Source of the DNA: an uncultured Dehalococcoidia bacterium
GTDB taxonomy: Bacteria > Chloroflexota > Dehalococcoidia > Lucifugimonadales > Lucifugimonadaceae
Length of the DNA stretch: 64,000 nucleotides
Direction of reading: 5' to 3'
Assembly (NCBI GenBank): GCA_951812795.1
Contig: OX638325.1
Coordinates: 2,070,277-2,134,276 of the forward strand
The position numbers and the translations under genes were made by a program. Positions 1 to 10,400 of the stretch are shown piece after piece. Numbering within the stretch: the first letter of the stretch is position 1; every line of letters begins with the position of its first letter. Below the pieces are notes generated by a model that saw only the letters and a list, made by a program, of their open reading frames with translations, was not told the DNA's origin and made no database searches.

Positions 1-1
1 G

Positions 2-862
2 ATGACTCACGTCTTGCAGGTATCGCAAGTAGGACGCACCATCGCCCGGGCGCTAAACCTCAACGAAGACCTCGTTGAGGCCGCTGCTCTCGCACACGAT
101 GTCGGGCATACCCCCTTTGGACACATCGGCGAACGCGTTCTGAATGAAAGATTGCCTAACGGTTTTACTCATGCCGCACAAGGGGTTCGGACGCTCACAA
201 TCCTCGAAAAACACGGCGAAGGCCTGAACCTCACAGACGCTGTCGTGGAGGCGGTAAAAAGACACTCCAAACCCGAAGGCAAGTTCATCGCCGCTGATGC
301 AGTCGAGGGTATGTCACTGGAGGCGCAGATCGTGCGTATCTCTGACGCCATCGCGTATTTGGCCCACGATCTCGCCGATGCTGAAAGAGACGGCACCCTC
401 GAAACGAAGGATGTGCCGACCGAGATCCGTGATGCTCTAGGAGATGCTCATTCCACGCGGCTCAACGCCATGGTATGCGACGTAATCGACGCTTCTTGGG
501 ATTGCGCCAGCGCCGGCGGCGAACAGAACATTCAGCCATGGATCAGGATGACTGACGCCATGGGAGACGTCACGACGAAACTCCGCAACTTCATGTTCGA
601 GCGTGTCTACCACCCGGCTTCGGCTTCTCCCGAGGGAGTCCGTGCGCGCAACGCCGTCGAGTTGCTCCACGACTACTACAGCGTTCATTTGGACGAGGTT
701 CCTGGATGGATGCGAGTGATCTCGATCGAGCCGGAATACGCGGCTGCGGATTTCGTTAGCGGAATGACCGATTCGTTCGCCGTGATGGCCTTTGAACGTA
801 TTTCACCCGGCAGTACCGAGGGGCTGTATCAAGGCCGAATCTCGGTCCCACTGCACCATTGA
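2..862 (+). CDS. dgt: dGTP triphosphohydrolase-like HD protein (5' end outside window)
   Basis: HD-superfamily nucleotide hydrolase of the dGTPase type, expected to release triphosphate from dGTP and so act on the dNTP pool. Visible: a histidine in MTH at the third codon, then AHDVGHTPFGH with the His-Asp pair (codons 32-33), and a downstream SDAIAYLAHDLADA that supplies the last metal-binding Asp. In this family the MTH is normally preceded by an arginine-rich stretch, so the first Met here is internal and the gene starts before the window; about 286 C-terminal residues are present. It lies 194 bp upstream of dnaG on the same strand, a common neighbourhood for dgt-dnaG-rpoD. The family assignment is firm; the substrate is inferred. 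Confidence 0.85.
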   Translation: MTHVLQVSQVGRTIARALNLNEDLVEAAALAHDVGHTPFGHIGERVLNERLPNGFTHAAQGVRTLTILEKHGEGLNLTDAVVEAVKRHSKPEGKFIAADAVEGMSLEAQIVRISDAIAYLAHDLADAERDGTLETKDVPTEIRDALGDAHSTRLNAMVCDVIDASWDCASAGGEQNIQPWIRMTDAMGDVTTKLRNFMFERVYHPASASPEGVRARNAVELLHDYYSVHLDEVPGWMRVISIEPEYAAADFVSGMTDSFAVMAFERISPGSTEGLYQGRISVPLHH

Positions 863-898
863 GACCCGACACCAACTAGGACGCAGGGCCGGTTAGGC

Positions 899-926
899 GC
901 GAATGCCGCGGAGTGTTTGCATTCGC
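899..926. promoter_or_regulatory. Perfect 8-bp inverted repeat overlapping the dnaG -35 region
   Basis: GCGAATGC (899-906) and GCATTCGC (919-926) are exact reverse complements around a 12-nt spacer. No T-run follows, so it is not an obvious terminator for the upstream gene. The right arm overlaps the candidate -35 of the dnaG promoter, as expected of an operator. No regulator can be named. Confidence 0.4.
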
Positions 927-944
927 AAGAATCTCGTTTATACT
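917..944 (+). promoter_or_regulatory. Candidate sigma-70 promoter for dnaG-rpoD
   Basis: TTGCAT (917-922), a 16-nt spacer and TATACT (939-944) fit a housekeeping promoter reasonably. It would give a leader of about 105 nt before the dnaG start at 1057. This is read from the sequence only. Confidence 0.45.
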
Positions 945-1056
945 TCCGTACGTCCCAAGGTTTTCGGGCGTATCAGGATACGAAGATAACTCGATATTCC
1001 GTGAAGTGGGACGTGGTCGGTGTCGGCAGCCAGTTGAATACTGGAAGGGAGAGCAG

Positions 1057-2964
1057 ATGACCTTAGTCGACGAAGTCAAAGCTAGACTGACCATCGTTGA
1101 TGTTGTGTCTGACTATCTTGCCCTCGACAATCCGTCGTCTCGCACGCCCAAAGCTCTCTGCCCGTTCCACGAGGAACGAACACCTTCTTTCAGCATCTCC
1201 CCTGAACATGGAGCATGGCGATGTTGGGGAGCGTGCGGCGTCGGTGGCGACATGTTCGATTTCGTAATGCGCCAGGACGGCATCGAATTCAAAGAGGCGT
1301 TGGAGAAGCTCGCCCGCAAAGCTGGAATTGACACCGAATTTCGCAACGAGGATCGCGACAATCGTCGCCGAACCAGATCCTCTGCTCTCCACGAAATCAA
1401 CTCAATAGCGGAACAGTTTTTCACGAGACAGTTAGAGGGGTCGCCGGGTAGTGAAGCGTTGGCGTATCTTGAATCTCGTGGCATCGACGCTTCGGTTGCT
1501 CGTGGCCGCGGCATCGGGTTCGCGCCTAGCGGTGTCAACTCCCTGCTTCCCTACCTCAAGTCAATCGGCGCCGACAGTCAATCGGTCGTCCAAGCGGGCC
1601 TAGTGGTCAAAGGCAACGATGACGCGTGGCGAGACATGTTCACCGACCGCATCACGATCTCGATACGAGACCAACGCGGTAACATCGTCGGCTTCGGCGC
1701 CCGCGCGATGGGCGATGCTCAACCGAAATATCTCAACACCCACGAAACATCGATCTTTAGCAAGTCGAAGCTACTGTACGGACTGCATTGGGCCACAGAT
1801 GCCATCCGAGCATCCGGCAAGGCGATCGTGGTCGAAGGCTATATGGATGTGATCGCGGCCCAAGAACGGGGCTTCAAAAACGTCGTGGCGTGCATGGGCA
1901 CCGCAGTCACATCTCAACAGCTTCAATCAGTTTCGACGGTGTTGCCTGATGATGCCGACAACCCATCAACGGTGATTCTCTGTCTAGATGCCGACGAAGC
2001 GGGTCAGGCCGCGACTTTAAGAGGCTTGCAGACAGCCATCGCGGAATTTGGACGCTATTCCGCAAGCCGATCCTACACTCGGCGATCTCCCATCGACATT
2101 CGCGTCGCGGGACCGGTGGTTTCGGACCACGGCGAACCCAAAGATCCCGATGAAGCGATACGCAACAACAGCGCCGAATGGGTCGCGTCGATAGACCAAG
2201 CCGACGAAATCATGGATTTCGTTATCCGCGCCAGCATCAGTAGCCACGACACATCGAGCGACAGCGGCCTCGACACCGCGCTGGTCGAGATTGAGCCGTT
2301 CTTCGACAGCATCCCTCCGCACACGATCCGAGAACAACGAAAAATAACCGAACTCGGCGATCGTTTGGGAGTCGATGTCGAAAACGTCACGAACGTGTTG
2401 ACGCGCAAGAGGTCGGCGCGGTTACAAACGAGCAACGAACCCCGCGATACACGCACCCCCCGCCAACAACGAACTCGACGTTCCGAGGATGTGCATCCAG
2501 GAATACCTGCTATTACGGTTCAAGCTAGTTGGGAGATCGACCTGTTGGCATGCATGGTCCAGCACGAGTACGCCATTGACCACGCAACAGTCGAACCGTA
2601 TCACTTCACCGACCCGGTCCGGATGCGTGTTTTCGAGAACCTAAAAGACACGGGCAACGTCGAAGGTTGTGTCTCAATAATCCAAGGCGATACTGAAGCG
2701 CTGGATCTCGTGGATCGATTGCGTGCTGCGTCGCTAGCGCCAACCGACGAATGGGAAGACGACCAGGCGGCGATAATTCAGATCGCCGAGAACTGTGCAA
2801 AAAGAACGCGGCGCGAGTACCTGACGCGCAACAAGAAGAAAGAGGTGCAGCTGGCCAAAGAAAACGGAAACATGATCCGTGATGAGGATATGGTCAAAGC
2901 GGTCGAAATCAACCGCGAGATCAGGGAATTGGTGACGCCGCAAAATGCGGAGTCAATCTACTAG
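1057..2964 (+). CDS. dnaG: DNA primase
   Basis: Synthesises RNA primers at the replication fork together with the replicative helicase. Domains in order: CHC2-type zinc ribbon (CPFH at residues 35-38, then C56-WGA-C60), primase core/TOPRIM with EGYMD at about residue 260 and DADEAG at about 311, then a helicase-binding-like C-terminal region; 635 residues, normal for the family. The second zinc pair is CxxxC rather than the common CxxC, a variant I associate with Chloroflexota primases. The start chosen is ATG 1057, preceded by GGAAGGGAGAG at 9-15 nt; the open frame extends upstream, but those 48 codons look unlike primase. rpoD follows after 12 bp, indicating co-transcription. Confidence 0.95.
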   Translation: MTLVDEVKARLTIVDVVSDYLALDNPSSRTPKALCPFHEERTPSFSISPEHGAWRCWGACGVGGDMFDFVMRQDGIEFKEALEKLARKAGIDTEFRNEDRDNRRRTRSSALHEINSIAEQFFTRQLEGSPGSEALAYLESRGIDASVARGRGIGFAPSGVNSLLPYLKSIGADSQSVVQAGLVVKGNDDAWRDMFTDRITISIRDQRGNIVGFGARAMGDAQPKYLNTHETSIFSKSKLLYGLHWATDAIRASGKAIVVEGYMDVIAAQERGFKNVVACMGTAVTSQQLQSVSTVLPDDADNPSTVILCLDADEAGQAATLRGLQTAIAEFGRYSASRSYTRRSPIDIRVAGPVVSDHGEPKDPDEAIRNNSAEWVASIDQADEIMDFVIRASISSHDTSSDSGLDTALVEIEPFFDSIPPHTIREQRKITELGDRLGVDVENVTNVLTRKRSARLQTSNEPRDTRTPRQQRTRRSEDVHPGIPAITVQASWEIDLLACMVQHEYAIDHATVEPYHFTDPVRMRVFENLKDTGNVEGCVSIIQGDTEALDLVDRLRAASLAPTDEWEDDQAAIIQIAENCAKRTRREYLTRNKKKEVQLAKENGNMIRDEDMVKAVEINREIRELVTPQNAESIY

Positions 2965-2976
2965 GAGGCGCTCAAC

Positions 2977-5181
2977 TTGTTTTACGAGAGCGACGAGCTA
3001 GAACACGAGACAGCAACCGAAGCGACGGCTGTGGAGTCGGACGACGAAGAAAATGTCGCGTCGGATGACGATGAAGACGACGATGACGATGACGTCGAAG
3101 TCGCCGGCGCGACCTTAACTTTCGGCATGCTGGGCGGCGATGACGAAAGCGAGGGATTCGCCAGCGAAGACAACCGGGCGAACATGATCTTGTCCACAGC
3201 GCCGCCGTCAAGCACGATTTCAGATCTTGACAGCTGGGATGGATCCGCCGCCGGTGCCAAACAGCGCGCCGAGGTCGTCACGTTGGAAAATGTGGCCGTC
3301 GATACTGACCTCACCGATGATCCGGTGCGGATGTATCTGCGCGAGATCGGGCGAGTTGAGTTATTGACAGCCCAGGAAGAACGCGAATTGGCGCGCAACC
3401 TCGAACTGAGGCGAATCGCGGCAGGCATCGAAACGGACTTTCTTGCGGTACACGAAACCAAACCTTCGGCGACCGAGATCACGATCGAAGCGTTGAAAAG
3501 ACTTTCCCGGATGCAGATCCCCGCCAAGGCGATGGTTATCTACTCGGGTTTTTGCAACGAGGGAATATCCGAAATCTTCGGGATGATCAATCAAGCACTC
3601 AAAAATCCCTACCGGATCAGAGACGTCAAATACATATCCGATATCTTCAACTGCTCTCAAGACGAAGCGGTCGAGATCATCAGGGACTTGACTAGACTGC
3701 CCGAAGACATTTTCCGAAAGGTCAACACCCCGGAAGCTCGTACAAAATTCGAAGACCTCTCGGAGATTGCGACAACTGACGCGATCAGAGAAGCATTAGA
3801 CTGCGATCCTCCATCGGCGAAGATCGTTGAGGACCTCATGGCGCGAATCGAAGACGTGCCCATCTCCGAAGTCCTAACCCAACCCAGACTCCTCGAAATC
3901 GTCGCCGATCCTTACCGCGTGACGTCCGCGACGCCGATCCGCCGAGCGTTGGGCGGTTCTCGAAACGAAGCATTAGAGATCGTCAAGGAGTTAGCGCCCA
4001 ACTTCGGACACACCGAACTTTCGCTCGATGGAAAGAAGATATTCGATGTTTGGCGCGAGACTTCTCTTGGGGATCGCGTGAACGCCTTACGAGAAGGCTT
4101 GAAGTGCTCCGAGAGCTTGGCGGAGAAGCTGCTCGCTGTGGCCGATCCATTCGCAACTACGCATCTCGCCGACATGCTGATGTCGCCGCTCGTGCGAAAA
4201 TGCCTCGACGAACCTTACTCGGAAGATAAGATTCAATATCTGGCTAACCACCTCGGCTGTAGCGATGACGAATCAAAAGATGCGATCCGCAATCTATCGC
4301 TCCTGTCGTTGTTGATTGCGAACGAGACGCCGGACGCGATCGAGTGCAATCCGCAACTTTTCGACCTCGAAGAAGCACTCGACAGCGATGCGATCCAGAA
4401 ACTCTTCTACTACGGACCGTTACTCGATGCTCATCTAACCACGATACGCAATCGAGGCACAGCATCGGACATCCACATCACCAAAGCCAATCTGCGCTTG
4501 GTGGTGTCGGTAGCGAAGAAATACATGGGTCGCGGGATGAACCTCTTGGATCTGGTCCAAGAAGGCAACATCGGCTTGATTCGGGCGGTCGAGAAATTCG
4601 ATTACCGTCGCGGCTACAAGTTTTCGACGTATGCGACATGGTGGATTAGGCAGGCGATCACTCGTTCCATCGCCGATCAGGCGCGCACAATCCGCATCCC
4701 GGTCCACATGGTCGAAACGATCAACAAGCTCCTTCGAATTAGCCGACGCCTGGTTCAGGAATATGGTCGTGAACCGACGCCCGAAGAGATCGCGGTTCAC
4801 ATGGATACGACGCCACAAAAGGTTAGGGACACCCTGAAGATATCCCTCCAGCCAGTTTCATTGGAAACTCCGATCGGTGACGAAGAAGACTCCACACTTG
4901 GCGATTTCATACCGGAAACCAACACCGATGGCCCAATCGAAGAAGCTTCCAACAACCTGATGAAGGAGAGCATCGTGACGGTGCTCGATACATTAGAGGT
5001 CCGAGAAAAGCAGGTGATCGAACAACGCTTCGGCATGAAGGACGGTAGGTCTAAGACCCTTGAGGAGGTAGGTCGGTATTTTGGCGTCACTCGCGAACGC
5101 GTGCGACAGATCGAAGCCAAAGCTCTGCGTAAACTGCGACACCCAACTCGTAGCCAGAGCCTACGCGGGTTTTTTGACTAA
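2977..5181 (+). CDS. rpoD: Primary RNA polymerase sigma factor (sigma-70 type) with repeat insertion
   Basis: Directs core RNA polymerase to housekeeping promoters. The start is TTG 2977, with AGGAGG a few bases upstream. Order: a very acidic N-terminus (Asp/Glu runs, residues 15-40), region 1.2 ([20 protein letters not shown], about 114-140), a roughly 320-residue insertion, region 2 ([20 protein letters not shown] near 500; [19 protein letters not shown] near 547-565), region 3 ([16 protein letters not shown] near 577) and region 4 with the helix-turn-helix ([20 protein letters not shown] near 694-713). The insertion sits where E. coli sigma-70 has its non-conserved region. It consists of three repeats with an exact 101-residue period, marked by NPYR, DPYR and EPYS (prolines at residues 211, 312, 413). 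At 734 residues it is long for a primary sigma factor. Confidence 0.95.
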   Translation: MFYESDELEHETATEATAVESDDEENVASDDDEDDDDDDVEVAGATLTFGMLGGDDESEGFASEDNRANMILSTAPPSSTISDLDSWDGSAAGAKQRAEVVTLENVAVDTDLTDDPVRMYLREIGRVELLTAQEERELARNLELRRIAAGIETDFLAVHETKPSATEITIEALKRLSRMQIPAKAMVIYSGFCNEGISEIFGMINQALKNPYRIRDVKYISDIFNCSQDEAVEIIRDLTRLPEDIFRKVNTPEARTKFEDLSEIATTDAIREALDCDPPSAKIVEDLMARIEDVPISEVLTQPRLLEIVADPYRVTSATPIRRALGGSRNEALEIVKELAPNFGHTELSLDGKKIFDVWRETSLGDRVNALREGLKCSESLAEKLLAVADPFATTHLADMLMSPLVRKCLDEPYSEDKIQYLANHLGCSDDESKDAIRNLSLLSLLIANETPDAIECNPQLFDLEEALDSDAIQKLFYYGPLLDAHLTTIRNRGTASDIHITKANLRLVVSVAKKYMGRGMNLLDLVQEGNIGLIRAVEKFDYRRGYKFSTYATWWIRQAITRSIADQARTIRIPVHMVETINKLLRISRRLVQEYGREPTPEEIAVHMDTTPQKVRDTLKISLQPVSLETPIGDEEDSTLGDFIPETNTDGPIEEASNNLMKESIVTVLDTLEVREKQVIEQRFGMKDGRSKTLEEVGRYFGVTRERVRQIEAKALRKLRHPTRSQSLRGFFD

Positions 5182-5197
5182 ATGACGCGTTGGTCGA

Positions 5198-6022
5198 TTA
5201 CCGCTCGGTTACGGTTCCGCCGTTGATGTTGATGGCCTGACCAGTGATGTAGCCCGCGCGAGGACTGCAAAGGAATCCGATCAACTCGCCCACTTCTATG
5301 TCCTCCGCGGGACGTCCCATCGGCACTTGGGCGGCGCGACTCAACCACTCGTCGCCCCGACCCACAGGGTCCAATCGAGCTGTTTCAGTCATTCCGGGAC
5401 AGACACAGTTGGCCGTGATCTCGTGTTCTGCAAGTTCCTTGGCGAGAGCTTGAGTGAATCCATCGACCGCGAAATTGGCCGCATTGTAGGCGGCCATGCG
5501 AGCTGTGCCGCGTTTCCCGGCGGTGGACGAGATATTGACGATACGGCCTCCGTTGCCTTGCTTGATCATTTGTATCGCCGCGGCCTTCGAGCAAAGATAG
5601 GTGCCGACCACCTTCACATCCAAAACCTTCTTGAACACATCCTCCGCGACATCAATCACCGGTACCCGATCTTCACCGTAAGGAGCCGCCGCGTTATTGA
5701 TGACGATATCAACGCTGCCCAACTCTGTCGCGGTATCGTCGACCAGAGCCTGTACCTGATCCGCCTTCGTGACGTCCATCACGACTGTTTTGGCCTTCAC
5801 GCCAAAGGAGCGCACCTCATCGGCCGTAGATTCGATGTCGCGCCATCCAGCTTCCCTTTCGTCTGGTGGAAACGTGGAGGGGTCGCGACCGGTCCCAGTG
5901 ACTACCACATCGGCACCCATGCGGGCCAGGACATTTGCCGTCGCACGCCCGATGCCTCGCAACCTGCCGGCGCCAGTTACGATCGCCACTTTGCCGCTCA
6001 ACTCACGCCCTGAACCTGTCAT
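5198..6022 (-). CDS. Short-chain dehydrogenase/reductase with atypical active site
   Basis: Classical SDR of 274 residues. Seen: the N-terminal nucleotide motif TGAGRLRGIGRA, with two extra residues compared with TGxxxGIG; NNAA; the serine stretch VNISSTAG; and the C-terminal TGQAININGG typical of FabG-like SDRs. The catalytic tyrosine Y179 is present (MAAYNAANFAVDG), but the lysine expected four residues later is N183; the codon reads AAT. The start at 6022 is preferred because GGGAG lies 8 nt upstream; an ATG six bases earlier is too close to it. The gene converges on rpoD with a 16-bp gap. The substrate cannot be told; activity may be altered or lost. Confidence 0.8.
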   Translation of the reverse strand: MTGSGRELSGKVAIVTGAGRLRGIGRATANVLARMGADVVVTGTGRDPSTFPPDEREAGWRDIESTADEVRSFGVKAKTVVMDVTKADQVQALVDDTATELGSVDIVINNAAAPYGEDRVPVIDVAEDVFKKVLDVKVVGTYLCSKAAAIQMIKQGNGGRIVNISSTAGKRGTARMAAYNAANFAVDGFTQALAKELAEHEITANCVCPGMTETARLDPVGRGDEWLSRAAQVPMGRPAEDIEVGELIGFLCSPRAGYITGQAININGGTVTER

Positions 6023-6149
6023 CTTCATTGCTCCCGGGATTCTCGATTGGGTCTTCTCGCAACCGCTCAGGAGCAATTGTACGGAGCGAGAGTTCCGGTT
6101 GGAGGGTTCAGGTGCGAAGCCTTGGGCGCCCACGGAACCGAACTAAGCG

Positions 6150-7217
6150 TCACGCGCCTGGCGAACCGAGCGTTACTGGTATCTCCATTATTTGGGCAGT
6201 ATCGCCGGCACCTCGCACCGTTGTCACAACGACTTCGGTACCGTCGGGGTGCGTGCGTAGGAATTCCGTGAAATCTGTGATCCCGCGAATCGGAGTGTTG
6301 TCGATGTTTACGATGATGTCGTCAACTTTGAAATCGGCTGCGGCCGGCGAATCGGGGTCCACATATCGCACACCTAGACCCTCACTTACCGGCAACGCTC
6401 TCTGGAACGCGAGATAAGGAGTCACATCAACACCGCCAACCCCAAGATACCCAGGCTCTTGCCGTTCACCCAGTGCGACCAACCGGTCGGCGCCTTCCAA
6501 AACCGTATTGATTTCGAGCGCAAAATTCGCGCCCTGTCCAACGTCAATCGTTCCCACGTTTAGCCCCACCACTTCGCCGGCTGAATTAACCAAAGCACCT
6601 CCACTGCTCCCTACATTTATCGCCGCGTCGGTCTGTATCAAACCCTCGAAAATATTGCCATTAGGGTCTGCGACCGTGCGATCCAACGCGCTGATTACAC
6701 CCCGACTGACACTCGGCCCTCCGCTCAGCCCAAACGCGTGACCGATTGCGACTACATCTTCACCGACCCTTAAAGCATCAGAGTCTCCGAATTCAGCCGG
6801 AACTAGGTCACGAGATCCCACGGCAAGCACCGCAATGTCGAGCAAACGGTCTTCTCGCATCAGAGACGCGCCTAGTTCTTCGCCGGAAGCAAGGATCACA
6901 CTGATATCGTCCGCACCTTCGACGATGTGCCAATTGGTAATGATCGTGCCATCGGATTCGAGCACGATGCCAGTTCCACCGCCGATTCCGTCGCCGCGGC
7001 GAATTGAGATTTGTACGATCGATGGAATTGTCGCTTCAACCACCTGGGGGACCCACGGTTCGGCGATGCTGGTGGTAGGCGCAGGTTCGGTTTTAACGAC
7101 GACGGTACTATCCTCCGGAGTGGGCGAATCGTCGCAGCCAACTGCCATGAGGGCGATCAACAATGCCCCGATCACCATCCACGCCGCCGTCGAATTGATG
7201 CGATCTTTCAATCTCAC
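6150..7217 (-). CDS. HtrA/DegP-like trypsin-fold protease with PDZ domain, predicted lipoprotein
   Basis: Surface serine protease/chaperone of the S1C (HtrA) family. Residues 1-28 form a lipoprotein signal ending in the lipobox MAVGC, so C28 is the likely lipid anchor, followed by a Pro/Thr-rich spacer. The catalytic triad is visible: H97 in TNWHIVEG, D127 in RLLDIAVLAV and S205 in NVGSSGGAL. A PDZ domain occupies about 255-345 (YLGVGGVDV to the C-terminus). At 355 residues it has room for a single PDZ. It is transcribed away from the ABC operon at 7.5 kb; the shared 268-bp gap must hold both promoters. Quality control of exported proteins is the likely role (inference). Confidence 0.88.
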   Translation of the reverse strand: MRLKDRINSTAAWMVIGALLIALMAVGCDDSPTPEDSTVVVKTEPAPTTSIAEPWVPQVVEATIPSIVQISIRRGDGIGGGTGIVLESDGTIITNWHIVEGADDISVILASGEELGASLMREDRLLDIAVLAVGSRDLVPAEFGDSDALRVGEDVVAIGHAFGLSGGPSVSRGVISALDRTVADPNGNIFEGLIQTDAAINVGSSGGALVNSAGEVVGLNVGTIDVGQGANFALEINTVLEGADRLVALGERQEPGYLGVGGVDVTPYLAFQRALPVSEGLGVRYVDPDSPAAADFKVDDIIVNIDNTPIRGITDFTEFLRTHPDGTEVVVTTVRGAGDTAQIMEIPVTLGSPGA

Positions 7218-7266
7218 TGCCTCCCTCCGAATCGCTTGCGTAAGTGGAAGAAGATGCCTGATTCGG

Positions 7267-7272
7267 ATTATA
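7267..7272 (-). promoter_or_regulatory. Candidate -10 element for the HtrA-like gene
   Basis: On the minus strand the sequence reads TATAAT exactly, 50 nt upstream of the protease start. No good -35 is visible at 16-18 nt, so only the -10 is claimed. The rest of the 7218-7485 gap shows nothing else recognisable. Confidence 0.35.
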
Positions 7273-7485
7273 CCCGCTGCACATTCGCGTCCCGATTGAA
7301 ATGAGTTACCGACAAACTACATCCTAGATGCGACGACTTACGTATCTCTATCACCTTCGCCGTTCGCACATGTCGGAAAACGAAGCGCGCGTGAAACCGT
7401 TAAAATGAAGTGTTGCACCTCGCAATCTCGTCCAACCATCGCAGTTACGACCAAATTTGATATCCGATCACCGAAGCCTTGACCG

Positions 7486-10400
7486 TTGGCAGCCCCGTTG
7501 TGGGTCTGGAGGGAATTCCCGCTGAATTTCGTCAGATTCACACTACGCAGGGTTTCGGGTGAAGCGACTCTTCTGATCGGGGCGTTTGTTGGTTCTCTAA
7601 TTACAGCAACGGTGATAGCCGGCGCTCCGGTTTATCTTCGCACCTTGGAACAGGCCGGTGTTGAGGACACCATCGAATCCGTTAGCACGACGTACCAGCA
7701 TCTGCAAATAAATACGTCGTGGCTACCACTTGAGGCCGGTAAATCCGTTGAAGCCAATGAAGTCATCGCGGCCGCACAAGAGGAATACCTTGACGGTGCC
7801 ATCACCGGCAGCACCGCGCTCATAAAAACTCGTCGAGCTAACTGGGGCAAAGAAGGCGAAGGGCTCAGAAGGCATAACGAAGCGTCGCGCGCAATGTTTC
7901 TGTCGGTCACCGGCGTTAATGAGCGCATCGTTTACATCGTTGGTCAGGCGCCCTCCGGTCATGTGTTCTACGAAGACGGTATACCGACGGTCGAAGCAGC
8001 GTTGGTTTGGGACCGCGCTTCACGGTTCGACATCCGCGTCGGGGACGTAATCGACACCGTGCCAGAGGTGCGCGGCATCGGCCTTGTGAAAGTCCATATC
8101 ACGGGCATTTTCACGGTCTCCGACGCTTCAGACGAATTTTGGGTCGGGCTGTCTGATCCGATCGTGCGTCCGTTGCCGATTGTTGATGGGCGCGAGAGTC
8201 CGATTGTCCTGCTCATCGAGCCCTCCGTGATGTTGGACACCATCGCGGAGGCCAACGCCGGGCTCCCCGCCAATTTCGGGTGGCATCTTTTTGTAAATAG
8301 CGATTACTTCAAGGAGTTGACGCTCAATGAAGCGATCGAGCGGTTGACGGATTTTGAAGATCGGATCGCCATTGAAATCACGCGCGCCGACGTGTTGACC
8401 GTTCTCGAAACGCGGCTCCAATCCTTGCAACGCCGGATGTTATTTGCCCGCATTCCCATGTTGCTGCTGGCCGCGCTAGCAATCACATCGATCGCCTACT
8501 ACCTGTTCATGGTCGCCGGCATCATCGCAAGGCGCCGAGCGCCCGAAACATCTAGGCTCCGGAGCCGCGGCATCACCGTCCTCCAAGTCATCCGTTCATA
8601 CGCTATCGAAAGCGTCATCATCGCCGGCGTACCGGCCCTCATCGCGCCACTCATCGGCATCGGACTAGTCGCGACACTCGGTCTGCTTCCTGCCTATCGT
8701 AGCGTCTCTGATTCGCTATTCTTAAGCGTCGAGTTCGCATGGCAATCGTGGATCTGGTCGATCGGCGCCGGACTCGCCGTTTTCGCAATCTTGCTGCTGC
8801 CCGCCATATTGGGCACGCGACGAGGGATTATCGACCAATTCCAATCCGAAGCAAGACCCGACCGACCTCCATTCTTCCAGCGCTATTACCTCGACCTCAT
8901 CTTCCTAGTAATCGGTTCGCTGGTCTGGTGGGAACTCACCACCCGCGGATCAGTGATCGCATCAACGCGCGAAGGCGAAAATTCGGCGGACATCACGCTG
9001 CTCTTTTCGCCGGCGATATTCCTGCTAGTCGTGTCACTGCTGTTCATGCGGCTCTTCCCGATCTTGGCGCAAATCGTCGCGTTTATCGGTGCACGCTTGC
9101 CATCGGTTGAAGTCACTCTCGGCCTATGGCGATTGCGTCGCAGCCCATACTGGTACGTGTGGCCTGTGCTGCTGTTAGTTTTGGTCTCTGGTCTCGGCGT
9201 TGTGTCTGGTACCCTCGCCTCCACGTTGGCCCGGAGCACCGAGGAGCAAATCCTTTATGAATCCGGTGCCGATTTCCGGTTCATTCCTAATACGGCGCCA
9301 AGTTCAGAAGTGGTCGCGCAGTCGCGGGAAATCGACGGCGTGATCAACGCCACGGAGGCATTTCGCGCTTCCGGTCGATTCGGTACCACGTCCCTGGGCT
9401 TCCCCTTCAACCTACTCGCGGTAGACTCCCATCGTTTCGCCGAAACCGCGTGGTTCCGGGATGATTTCTCAGAAACCGAGTTCCAAGAACTGACATCCAA
9501 AATCGCTGTTGATGTGAAACCCGAACCGATCTATCTCCCTGCCGACACGGTCAAACTCGGTGCGTGGGCGAAGTCGGAGCCCCGCGTCGAAAATCTCTTC
9601 CTGTGGTTAGTGATCAAAGATGCCAAGGGTCGCTCGCGGACCGTTACTCTGGGTCAGATCGAAAGCGAATGGACCCATCAAACAGCCGAAATGTCTAGTC
9701 CCCTCACAAATTCGGCCGAGCTAGTTTCGGTGCAGACCTTCATGCAAGCAGGGCCCGACGGCGCGGTACCGACGGTCGCGTACTTCGACGATGTCTACGC
9801 CGAAAACAGCCTTGGCGAACGCACCATCCTCGTGGACTTCGATCAATTCGGCGAGTGGACAGGTATGCCGACATCAAACGGCCTCGATGTTATTTTCGGC
9901 ATCGATGACGAACCGCCGGGGCTCACCGTCGAGGTCCCAGGCGACGCCGGCGCTTCAGTTGCCCGAGTCGAAATGGACCGAGGCAACGATCAAGGCGTCC
10001 GCGGAATCTACCGGACCGCGACCGGCGAACCACTGCCAGTCATCGCCAGCGACGCTTTCCTTTTCGAAACCAACACCGGTGTCGGTTCACAGTTCATCGT
10101 CCAGATCAATGGCGGATATGTCCCCGTCGAAATCAAAGACACTGTCGCGTTTTTCCCGACCTTAGACCCGGACCGAGCGCCGTTCCTAGTCGCCAATGTC
10201 GACTCGACGATAGACTTCCTTGAATTGCGAGGCCTGACCGCTCAACGGGCCAACGAAGTTTTCGTATCCATCGACCCCGACATGCACGACTCCGTGCTCC
10301 GTGACATGCGGGACCTATTGGGATTCAGCACCTACACCGACCGAGCATCGTTATTGGAGGCATCGACCGTCGATCCGCTGGTGGTAGCCGGATGGCGTGG

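Noticed and set aside
2982..3527. Long minus-strand open frame with many serines opposite the rpoD N-terminus
   Set aside because: It mirrors the acidic Asp/Glu codons of RpoD (GAC/GAT read backwards give Val/Ile/Ser runs), has no ribosome-binding site and overlaps a certain gene completely.
8886..9239. Open frames opposite or in other phases of the large permeases and surface proteins
   Set aside because: High-GC coding regions leave long non-coding frames open; these lack domain features and starts with ribosome-binding sites.
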